From assembly GCA_009792885.1 (NCBI GenBank), contig WMCF01000156.1:1-64000 (forward strand): a DNA stretch of 64,000 nucleotides, written 5' to 3'. This stretch comes from Eremophila alpestris peregrina (lineage: Eukaryota; Chordata; Aves; Passeriformes; Alaudidae). The position numbers and the translations under genes were made by a program. Position 1 is the stretch's first letter; each line of letters begins with the position of its first letter. The notes below the pieces were generated by a model that saw nothing but the letters and a program-made list of their open reading frames with translations, was not told the origin of the DNA and ran no database searches. Positions 1-10,894 of the stretch are shown one piece after another.

Positions 1-3000
1 GGAGCAGTGGCAGCAGCAGGGCTTTGGCAGGAAGGCAGCTTGTCCAGGCCAGGCACAGAGACTGCAAATACACTTCGTAGTGTTGATTTTTTTTTTTTTT
101 TTTTTGTGCCGCGTAGCACAGTCCCATCAGACTGGTTCAAGGTCCGCTCTATTTCCTTTATCAGGAAGGTTCCGACGAAAAGATGAGTTTCCTTTGCAGT
201 GGCATTATGAGCCACCAAAGGAAAAGGGAGGTAGCATTAATCCCGCAGTGAAACTCTGTGGTGAAGCACTTTGTCAAAGCCAATCAAGTCGAGAGGTATA
301 TATGTGGTAGAGGAGGGTGTTTCTATTTGAAATCAGTCCGTATCTGAGGAATAGTTCCGAACTCAGTGGAGAACACAGAACGGCAAAGGCATTTCTGTAA
401 CCACATTCAAAATGAAATATTCATTCTTCATTATGTATGTACACTGTGTTAAACCTGACAGTCCTCGGTGAGAAAGCCCTTCCCATGTAAAATAAGCAGG
501 ATGTAATGGTCTGTGGGCATCTGACACTCATTTCCTATTACTCTACAGCTACTTCTGTTCAGTCTTGCGTTGCATGCATGTGATTTCATGCAATGAAAGG
601 CTCATTATAACTTTAAGCTTTTTGAGGTAGGGTCTGGTTACTGTATATGGCATTCACTTCTCTCTGAATCGTCCTGCCTTGCCCTGGCATTATTTACATA
701 ATATGATCAGTTTTAAGACTGCTTTTGTCAGTGAAAGCTTTGACAAATACTAGAGGAGCTGCATGGCTCAGTGAATCACCATGAGGAGGGTGAACAGTAC
801 TGCAGAATCTTAATAGCGCATTAAAAGCCATTTAAAATTCAGATTCACAGTGTTTCCCAAGAAGGAGAGAAGCACGGCTGTTTGCAGCTTTTCATGTGCT
901 CGGTTGTTTTCCCTGATGCTGTGAACTGTGTGCGCCTTTTGAGTGTAAATGCTCGGGGTAAGCACAGAAGAGCATTTTTCAGCTGAAGGAAACACCACCA
1001 CCCCGCAGCATCTCAAGAGTTGCAGGTTATTGTTGGTCCATCTTTATTAGGACACCACCCTCTGTTAAGCAGCTGGTTGGTTTTTTGTTGTTTTTTCTTT
1101 TTTTTTCATGATTATGTATGACAGGCTTCACTGTGGATCATTATATCGGTAACTTAAGGCCAAACAAACACCATGAACCCAAAAATAACCACCAGTACTG
1201 TAACTTTTATTTGCTAATAAATATCTTAATAAACAGGCTTACCCCATCTGTAAGACCTGATAATGCCTCTTAGGAAATCATAGAAAAATAAAATACAATA
1301 ATAATCAATAACTTGTACTTTGTACAAAAATCTCATTATGTTGCTCAGCAGGTAGTTTTGCCAAACCCCATATTCTTTCTGCAAAGAGATGGCATATGTG
1401 ATGCAATTCACCTTAAAAACACTCTAATGCTGAGAGCTGAGCATTCTATTACACTATTAAATTGTAGGCATGCCAGCACATGAAAATTTACATGAAACAT
1501 CATAGTATCATAGGTATAGAATCATAATAATAAGGAAAAAAAGGCAACACCACTTTTCGGGAAATAATAACAACTTCATGCCTAATGTAAATTCCCCTTG
1601 GGACTGCAAATCAGCAGGGTAATTTTATTCCATGGATATTCCCACAGTACCGTTATAAACAGGCAGAAAGAAAATGCAGTGTGGGAGACAGATGAGGTGA
1701 AGAAAATGAATTTGGAGGAGTGAGGCAGTCCCAGGGGGAAGCACTGACACTGGCTGTGCAATGCTCAGTCTCCCAGAAGGGCTCCAGTGCCACAGAGCTC
1801 AGACTGATGGAGGTGGAACCCAGAGCCTCTGCTACTGCAGCATCTGCTGGGAGGTGAGTGCTGAAGACTGAGCCACAGGTAGTTGTCATTATTCAAACAC
1901 ATCTTGGTTAAAGAAGCAATGGCAAAACAAACCTTAGCAGGGGTCTTGAAAGAAAAGGTGTGTTTCAGACTACTGGTAAAGATATGAGTTCTGTGCTGAG
2001 GCCATGGTTTGATGTTGTAAAATAATTTATGAGTATTATGATTATACCATTGCTTTTGAAGCCATCTACCTCTGAAGTTTTGACATGGCTGCTTAAATAT
2101 ATAATCTAAAGTGTCTGTCATCAAATATTTATTCATATATACACATACATTGATACATTTTATGGCTATGCTAGAACAGCAAACTATGAAGAGCAGTCAT
2201 ATTTAGTTTTGTACAATCTAATTTCACAGCAGAGACAGAGATTAAAACCCCTTTTAATTCAGATACATTTAAAACCAACACACAGAAATAGATAGAGGCT
2301 ATCCTGAGAAAACATACCAACCACATTATCTTCCAAAAGTAAATCAAACCTAATGTTTGGAAGGTAGTAGTTTTTTTTTTCTGAAAGTGTTTTTTTTTTT
2401 TAAAAAGTGATGACAAAATGAAAACTGTTAATTCCAACTAGATCAATGAATGTTGCTTTGCTAGAAAATAAACTATTGCCTTTCAGTAAACAGGGTTTCA
2501 CATGATCTTTTAAAGATTTTTTTGTCTTGCTAAACTGCGGGTGCAATCCTGAGAAGTGCAGAGAAGTTCCCGAAGTCAGTATTATTTGTACCACACCAGA
2601 GAAGAACGAGCCCTTTTTGTGTCTCTGGGTGTTCAGTCAGGGCAGTGCTGTGTGTGATGCACCTGACACCACCAGAGAAGGCTGATACTGGCCTCAACAG
2701 AAGCAGATGGAAGGTTCTAGGTAAGAGCAACAAACACTGAATCCGGTCACCAGAGTTAACAAAGAAACAGCTTTCCCACTTTTGGTGTGAAATAGACCTC
2801 TCAAGCTTACTTGGAAAAGCTGGGAGAAGAAATTGCTGCAGAAGAAATGGTAGTAAAAATGCTAAATTGACAATTCAAACCTCACTGTTTCTTGGGGAGA
2901 GGCAGATAGGGAATCATGGCCATTAAGCTGTAAAATTATTACAGTTTTCCTTATTAGGAATCTTGGAGTGGGATGGTTTTCTTCAGATAGGGAATTAGTG

Positions 3001-6000
3001 AAAGAATCCAATAAATGGAACCACTGAGAGGACACTTGTTATTTTATTTGCTATTGTGCCATTCATTAACTGGCAAATCTGAAAACACTCACTGCAGAGC
3101 ACCAGGAGTTTGAAGCAGCTTGTTCAAAGAGGCAAATCATCAGCCAGAACTTGTATTATGAAAGGAAGATCATATTGCATCCAGATTTATGTTTAAGGAA
3201 AGAAGAAAAATATAAAAATCCTATTTGATTCAGAGGTTCTGTTTGTTTGTTTGATGGGGCTGGTGGTTTCATCCTGAATTTAAATCCAGAAGTTTGGGAA
3301 ATTATGTGGGGAAAAAACCCCACCAAGCCAGACTATTTCTGCTGGATACCCTATTAGATGTGTAGGTCATTTAGGTTACTAATTCCAGTGTCAGAGTTGA
3401 TTGCCCATTCCAGGGAAAAAAACCAACACTGCAGCACCCAACTTCTGTATCTTGCATTTTACCTTTTCCATGTTGAAGATAACCACAGCCTGCTTGATCA
3501 CATCCCTGAGGCAGCAGCCTTGTCTTCCAGGCTCAGTGCACTCTCCCCATTAAACAAGGCCATCTGTTCCAGGAAAATCTGTAGAAACCTTTGATTCAAA
3601 ACCTCTTTCACTCACTTGTCCTCTTCCTATGGATACAACTGACTTTGGATCGTATCCCGAGGGACCAACCTACATCTCAACCTGAAATGCTTCAGCAGAG
3701 CAATTAAAAGCAGCAAACACTTTCAGCAATCCGTTTGAATGACAAGACAGCTCGTGTCCCAGTAAATGCTGCTTCTCTAACAACAAATTACCCATGACAG
3801 TGGTGGGGTGCAGGAAAGGAGGGTGTGTGCAGAGCTGAAACCCACCTACAGAATATCTGGGCTTCATCCCACTGCCCTGGAAGTCAGTAACAAACTCGTG
3901 AATTTAGATCACAGCAAGGCTATTGCCTATTGACACAGAAACTTTTAACTCCTCACAGTCACATCACTCTCCCAGGAACTGATCAAGATGTTCATTAAAA
4001 TCATTCAGCAGGATTTGGACATACTGGGTGTTTTAGAGCAGAACTTGCCCAAGACAAAAGTGGAACTTTCCAAACTGACAATCAGTGACTAAAATAATCT
4101 ACAGATTTGGAACACTGGCTGCACTTGGTCTTTTCCAGCTAATGCTATTGTACACAAAGAGACAATGATGCTAACTTATACAGCTCAGACCAAACAGCTT
4201 CTTAAAGAAAAAAAATCCTATTATGCTTTTCCTTTTTCCTCTAAATAATTTTCTGTTAAACCTCAGTTTGAATGAGAGAAAACTGAAAACTTGGTTTCTA
4301 AGCCAATATTAACCAGAGACTTGTGATTTTTACTGTTTATTTAGGTTCCTCTCAAGAAAGTCAGTATGTAGCTATAAAAACAATTAGTAATTCAGAATTC
4401 TGTCTGCGGGACACTCTAATACAAGTTATGACAACTGTGCCCATGTTTTTGTCCTGGGCTGGATCCCAAAAGATCAGATAATTAATTTATTTTTCCCTTT
4501 GTATCACTCAGAGCATTATGTGTGATGATACTATGAAAACAGTCCCTAGACTGTTTCACTGGGCACTTTTTCATCATGTATAACTAGAAATGAATATTTG
4601 GGTTCAAAAGCAGATTTCTCCCAAGGCTGATTTTCCAGATTCCAGATTCAAGGTTACTTTCTCCTGAGTCCCTTGACATCCCATAGTTCAGAATGCAAAG
4701 ACCTGGATTTCTCTTTGATTTGTGGGTTTTCAGTCTCAGGGTTTTGGCTTACCTGCCACTCAACACACTTGCTGCTGCTGACCAGGTCTTGACTGAATTG
4801 TCAGAAATGAAGAGGTGTTAGTATAATAAGGCAAAATATGTTATCTCATGCTGTTTTACAGATATTTTATAGGGACTTTGATTTTTGATTATGCCTAACC
4901 CAATCTTGTATAAAGTCCCATTTCAAATCAGCTTTTTTATATGAATTAAGCTGTACAAACTCAGAACTGTTTACAGATTCAGGAGTCTCTGAGGTGGCAC
5001 TGAGATGTGTGCAGAACAAGTTCTCAGATAGATACAGGTGAAAATTTTGGACAGGAACAAAGTAGAACAGATGTAAAAACTTTAAATTACTTTGAGACTG
5101 ATCTTTTTAATTCTATTGTTCCCCCCATATCTTCACTGTCAGAACTTGCAATTTTTGTTCCAGTTTAATTATGCAAGTATGAAAATATCAGCTAATATAG
5201 TAAACCTTTCTGGAAGAGATAAGTACTTGGGAAATCTCTCGAGGAAAGGAAAGTGAGATATACTTATGCAGGATATTTAAAAAAATATACACACAAATAG
5301 ATTTCATTGAACTGGTGTCACATTATTTCACATATAAAATATGGAAATATACTTCAATCCATTTTTAACCTTAGGTTTTTCATCAACCACTGTTGTTGGT
5401 TTTCCCTTCTCAAATTCAGCCTATCTTTTTATACTATATGTTGACATATCCCTACTCATATTCCCTTGAAAATTTCCCTCATTTATCTTCCTAGGTGTCT
5501 ATAAATGGCCATTTAAAAGAAAATAATTTACATATTCAGTAAACATCTTTGGTGATTTCAGCAGAGGAACTGAAAACTCTTTATAGCATGGACTCCATCT
5601 TCCTAGTTCTGCTGGCTCATGGGCACCTTGCTTCCCCTTGGGGATCACTAATTTCTGCAGTAATTGGCTGAATGGAAGAGAATCAGCAGGAAGGGGCTGA
5701 GTGAGGTGGCAGCAGAAGGGTGAGCAGGCAGCTTTCTCTGAGCCAGTTTGAAAAGAGAGGCTGTCCACTTCCAGCTAACAAGCCAGGGAATTTTGGGAAG
5801 AACTATACTCACACAGTGCATGCCACTAAAAATTTTAAAAGGCAGTGGAGCAAATAAACCCCATTAGTGTTGTTGGTAACAGGTAATTAATTCTGTAGGT
5901 TTGAAAAATCTGATATTATGATATACATTCTATTTACAATTTCTTATGTACATATAGACAAATATTTTATAACCACAACATGTTCAGCATATCCTGGTCC

Positions 6001-9000
6001 ATAATCTGAGGAATAGCATACAACAGTCATGGATGAGCAGTGTGCACTACTAAATATAGGATGTGGTGGCAGAAAATTCTGTCAGCTCTAAGTACCTGGC
6101 ACTGTCTTCTGCAACTCTTGGGTTTTTTGTTAGAGCTCCTTGGCACAGTATGGACAGTTCTTCCCTTTTTACCTTTTTGCAGGTTTTAGGGAGTTTTTTT
6201 CACCTTTTCAGAGCTGAGTCATTTGTCTCCCCAGGAGATTTCAAGATCATTGTCCTAGTAAGAGTTAGCCCAGCCCAACACATCTTTCCCTCACTCTCAA
6301 AAAATAGTTATAGCACTATGATAAAAAAGAAATTATCTTTGCCATTTATTCAGGAAAGAGTCATTACAATTAGTGAACATGGGTTTTCTGGAAGAAAACT
6401 GTTTAACAGAATACAGAGTTCTTCAACCATGTGCAAATGCCACAAGTGTCTCTGTTTTTAGTGCTTTCCCTGGAACATGCAATGGAAGACAGATTTTTTG
6501 CTATGATTTTAACTGAAGAAATATTGGACTGGGTTAAGAGGCAAGCCCTGCTTTCCACTCTCTGAAGGAATATTCCAAGACAGAGTGAGCCCATGACAGC
6601 GTAGTTACAGGTACCCTGTGTCAGTTCTGAGCTGCCAGAACGTGTCCCATAGAGCCCTGCCATCAGCTGAGGTGAAACAGTTCAGTAAATGCTGCAGTTT
6701 ACCACAGGGCCAGCTGGAAATGAGGAACTGCTCTTCAGTACAAGGGCAAGAATGTTCTGTGCTGCTTTACCTTGGTGGCTGATGTGGTCCCATGGGGTTG
6801 TTCTGACATGGAAATGGCTGTGGGTAATGCAGTCTCACTAGGCACCTCCACAGTCCCAGCTATTCCTCATGGTAAATCTCAGCTGATTCTGGATAAGGGG
6901 GGTCTGTTTGTTACTTATGACCCATCTTTGGATCCTGTAGGAATCTGCATTGAAAAAGAAATTCATGAAGCCCTGTGTTAGGCTCATCACATAAAAAATG
7001 GCAAAAGGATAGTCAGATGTAAAAATCAAAATACTGCAGTCTATGAGTTCTGTGTCAGAATCATCCAAGTAATACCTAATGCAATATTGGACACAGAATG
7101 TTTGGCCAGAAAAACTAATTTATTTGAATTTATTGTTGAGTGCACTATTTGCAAGTAAGGGATTGCTTTATTCTGTCTGATGTCCTGAAGCATGCCACGT
7201 TTCTAAGCTTTCATTGGACAGACACTGGATTTAAGTTTGTGGGAAACAAAAAGGGTAAATTTTGTTTGAGAAAGATTTAAATGGTGTGGCTCAATTCTAT
7301 TCATTTCATCTCATGGCATCCCATTGTTTCTCAGTAATTCCAGTGTGCAAACACCTCCTGAGTAAATGAGGTTCACCTCCTAAACCTTCTGCTGTGTCTT
7401 GTTCAGTTTGAACACCATGAACAAGACCCTCTCTGTTTCACAGTTCAGCAAAACAACTGGATACAATTAAGGCATGAGATTCATCTGACCAAGCACAGAT
7501 GCCTGAATGGATGAGCCATCACTGAATGCAAAGAAGCAGGTAACAATTATTTCTTTATGACATCCTCATTGTAACAACTTTTTTTTGTTGCTTGCATATC
7601 ACACACACTTTATTTTGTGAACTTTCAATGGGTACTTTCAGTCATAAAGCACTCTGTTAATGTGGGCCAGATTCTCACAAACAGCCTCATAGATTTGCTT
7701 AAATTTGTCCAATTTAAACTGCAGCTGCACACTGCAATATGCAGGATAATTAGAGCTAATTGTGTCCTGAAGAAAGAATTTCCTGTAACAAAGGAAGTTA
7801 CTCTAATTTCACATGTACATTTGTGGCCTGTACAAAATTAAGCTCATGTTTGAAAACTAACACCTGTTAGGGTTTGTTTTTTGTTTTTAAATTAAAAAAA
7901 AATTTTAAAAGAAACCCAAACTAAAGCAAGAATAGACGAGGAATCAGCAAAAGAGCAAACAAAATATTTCCAAAAATGGGGAAAATGTGAATTTCATCAA
8001 GATAACTATTAGAAGAGTGTCATACTGCACCACCACAACAAGCTGTATAAACCCACAAAATCCTGGATTTACAATGTTATTAACAAATGTGCTCACTCAG
8101 AGAATCCCTTGTTCTTTCCTTTCTGACTACCCAAACTCTTGTTTATATAAAAAATAGATCTGATTAATAAATGTTTTACTTTACTTATATTCCTTTCTAT
8201 TGAAAAAATATTTTCAGTAGTGTGATAAATTTAGAAATTAATTCTCATGAGATATATCCAGGTTGTGTGCATGTAACAATGTCAATTTTGCATTCTCACT
8301 ACCAGGAATGAAAAAAACCTGGCAAAAGACAATCCAAACAGTGCTCATGCATGGTTTGGGTCAGCTATGAATGAGTTTGAAACCCCATCAACAAAGAACA
8401 GGCTCATACCTCCTCAGTAATGGATTTAGTTGTGAGAAAGGATCATTGCACAGATGTCCTGTTGTTTGCCATGGAAGGAACAGTAGCAAAATGGATAATA
8501 AAATGATGAAGCAAAATCCACTTCTAAATTACTCTGTGGTGTGTTAGTATTTTTAGAAAGGCTTCAGGTAAGTATGGTTTCCTTTCTGTAAGAGCACCTT
8601 TACCAAAAAAATTATTCAGATGTGGAATTCAGGCAGATTTTTTCAAGTGACAGAGAAAAGAACAAATTTTTTTTTCCCCATGGAAGGGCTGTGATCCTGC
8701 AAAACTCATGTCCTTGAGCTGGACTGATGGGTTCAGTGGGAATTCTCCTGCTGACAAAATTACCTTTGGAGCTACAAAAGGACTGAAGCTGCCCTTCTTC
8801 AAACAAGCTCATCAAACTGGCATTGTAGAACACCAGTGACTCCTGATCTTTAGGAAACTTGCTCCTCAGTTAGATCTGCCCTTTTTTTTTAATGAAAGAA
8901 AGATTTACTTAGTGCATTACTGTTAGCTCACCTAAATAAATGCAATTATTCCAACATAAATTGACAGCAGTGAATCAGGCCTCGTGTGTCTTACTCTGTG

Positions 9001-10779
9001 ATCTGGTTGGAAGCATAATCTTTTCTGAATTTCTTACTGATTTTCATTCTTTGTCACTGATATACAATAGCAGCCTTTTCCAAGACTTAGGAAATACATT
9101 GTGATTTACAAACTGTAAATGAAGCAGTAAATACCATTATGATTACACAAAGTAGTTAGTTCCTTTTGATACACACACAGATTATACTAATTACCCAAAT
9201 GCACCTTTTAACAGAAGAGCTGTAATGTTTGAGTGTGTTGGAATGCCACAGAACTCAAAAACACCCTCCAAAGGACACAGGAGTGAAGAGCAGCATCTGC
9301 ACAGGGTTCCATGTGACATGCATTACAGATCTGTGGGGTTCCCACAGCACGTGGCCATGCAGTCCTGCCCCTGTGCCCAGGAGTGCACATCCCATGCAGA
9401 AGTTTGGAAATGTAGCCCAGCACGTCTGTGTCAGTTGTCTGAATAAAAGATGGAAGCTGGAAGTCTTAGAGAGGTACAAATATTGTGTTAGGCCTTTGCT
9501 GACCTTGTCTTGCATGTAAATATGGCTATTGAAGGGTTCTAAAGGTAATACCTTGGATGTCCTTTAGAGATCTGTACTAAATGAAGATATGGCCTGGAAT
9601 GACCACAGCTCCATTTCAGCAGAGTTTGCCCTTTAACTTCTAAAAGCAGTTAGAAGTAACTCAAGGCAACACATTACCACACTGCTGTCCTGCATCTCCT
9701 TTTCTGCCTTGGTGAAAGGTCACTGATCCTGCAGCCTGTAAGTTCCAGCAGCAGTGGGGCTGCACGGCTGGAGGAGGATATGGCCGGCCTGCTCCCATGG
9801 GAATGATCCCATCACCCCACTCATGGCTGGCCCTCTGAGCTCTGCTGCTGCTGCTGGAGATGATTCCCTATCCAACAGCTGAGACCTGCATGTTTGAAAC
9901 AGAAAGCTTTTCTGAAGTCTGTGGGTCCACCACAGAGCTGACAGTGTTTTACATGGGAATGCTACAACTAATTTTCCAGTAACAGAAGCAAAAGCTGAGT
10001 ATTACATTAAAAAGAAAAAAAAAGAGTTGTAGGGTGGTGAGGAATCCCAAGGATAAACAAGTTTTCCAATCAAATCTAAAATTTAAAGCATAAAAAGTGC
10101 CAAGTGCTAAAGTAATTGAAAATCAAGAGCCTCCCTTAAGATTTCAAACATATTTCTCTCACTATGCTTCCAATTATAAACACAATGAAAACTCGCTACA
10201 TAAAATCATCAATCATTTTGCAAACAATACTAAAGTTTTGAGGCACCAGCTTACCAGCATTCAAACTATTGGAAAGTAATATAATGATAGGACACATACA
10301 TTTGGATTCAATTAAGAGATTAAAATAAATATTTATGTTAAACTTCTTTTTGATTGCACATTTGGTGTTGGAAGTTACATGGTCACAGAACATGAAAGAA
10401 GTCAAATACTTTTTGATCTACCAGCAAATTCTAAATACATCGATAAAGAAGCCACACCAGGCCAAATAGATTACTGCTTTCAAGTAAGTCCATGAAAGTT
10501 TCCCAAATACTGTTATACAAAGTTACACATCCATGCTGTGTTACTCATCAATGTGTAGCAAGAGTCTTGAGTAGGCCAGGATTTTATCGGCAGAGAACTG
10601 GTGGAGGAGCTGTGCAGTGTGATTAAAAATTCCCGTTTGGAAGCATTAACATAGAAGTACTCGTATAGTCTGAACTGGAGACTGCAGTTCTCGAAGTTGG
10701 GAAGAGCAGGAGGGAAGAATGAGAATATTTTTCCATTTTAGAAATGCTGAGGCACAAAACACAGTTGCTTCTATTACTT
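1..10779. other. EPHA6 3' UTR and downstream flank, no supported gene
   Basis: No exon or RNA gene is recognisable. The segment just below the stop codon (about 10000-10779) should be 3' UTR. On the minus strand the first signal variants are CATAAA at 10332-10337 and ATTAAA near 8888-8893, and the first canonical AATAAA is at 7609-7614, about 3.2 kb after the stop, so the poly(A) site cannot be fixed. In mammals the next gene in this direction is ARL6, but I see none of its GTPase motifs here. Short open frames are scattered on both strands without splice-site or composition support. A CpG-bearing patch at 90-480 is described separately. Confidence 0.6.
89..480. other. CpG-bearing unique segment next to an oligo-T tract
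   Basis: A run of about 18 T (from about 88) is followed by roughly 390 bases with about a dozen CpG dinucleotides (for example around 107-110, 154, 175-178, 244, 290 and 330-360), whereas most of the window is strongly CpG-depleted. A plus-strand frame stays open across 80-310 and contains RFRRKDEFPLQWHYEPPKEK, which looks protein-like but matches nothing I can name. An acceptor-like TTTCCTTTGCAG precedes TGGCATTATG, and a GAG|GTATAT donor-like site follows near 293-300. It could be an exon of a neighbouring transcript, a retrocopy (oligo-A tail on the minus strand) or chance. Confidence 0.3.
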
Positions 10780-10894
10780 TCATACATGAAATCCTTTCTC
10801 CTGTATGTGCATCATGTGCAACCGCAAAGTCTGTAAACTGCTGACTATTCGTCTCTGGTGTCCAATGAGTGCAACTCCAATTCTTCTAATGTCA
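10780..10894 (-). CDS. EPHA6: EPHA6 terminal coding exon: end of SAM domain and PDZ-binding tail
   Basis: One base completes Asp of the previous exon, then 37 codons run DIRRIGVALIGHQRRIVSSL through HMMHIQEKGFHV to a TGA stop at 10780-10782. This is the last SAM helix pair followed by a free C-terminus. GFHV fits a class II PDZ-binding tail (hydrophobic at positions 0 and -2). The acceptor is TTATCTTGCAG (AG at 10895-10896). The exon is too fragmented in its frame to stand out as a long open frame, but it joins the SAM exon in the right phase and completes the expected protein end. The 3' untranslated region continues below 10780; its end is not determined. Confidence 0.95.

Noticed and set aside
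1495..1545. CATAG/ATCATA-rich stretch resembling a reversed CR1 terminus
   Set aside because: Only the ATCATAG words are shared. The CCAACC and GGTTTGG blocks that should follow are absent.
6772..6981. Plus-strand 69-codon frame in the 3' flank
   Set aside because: The reverse strand is open across the same bases, there is no recognisable domain, and neither strand shows exon signals.
1..10779. Possible ARL6 exons downstream of EPHA6, expected from mammalian gene order
   Set aside because: I found none of the small-GTPase motifs (GLDNSGKTT, DMSGQ, NKMD) on either strand. If present, the gene lies outside the window.
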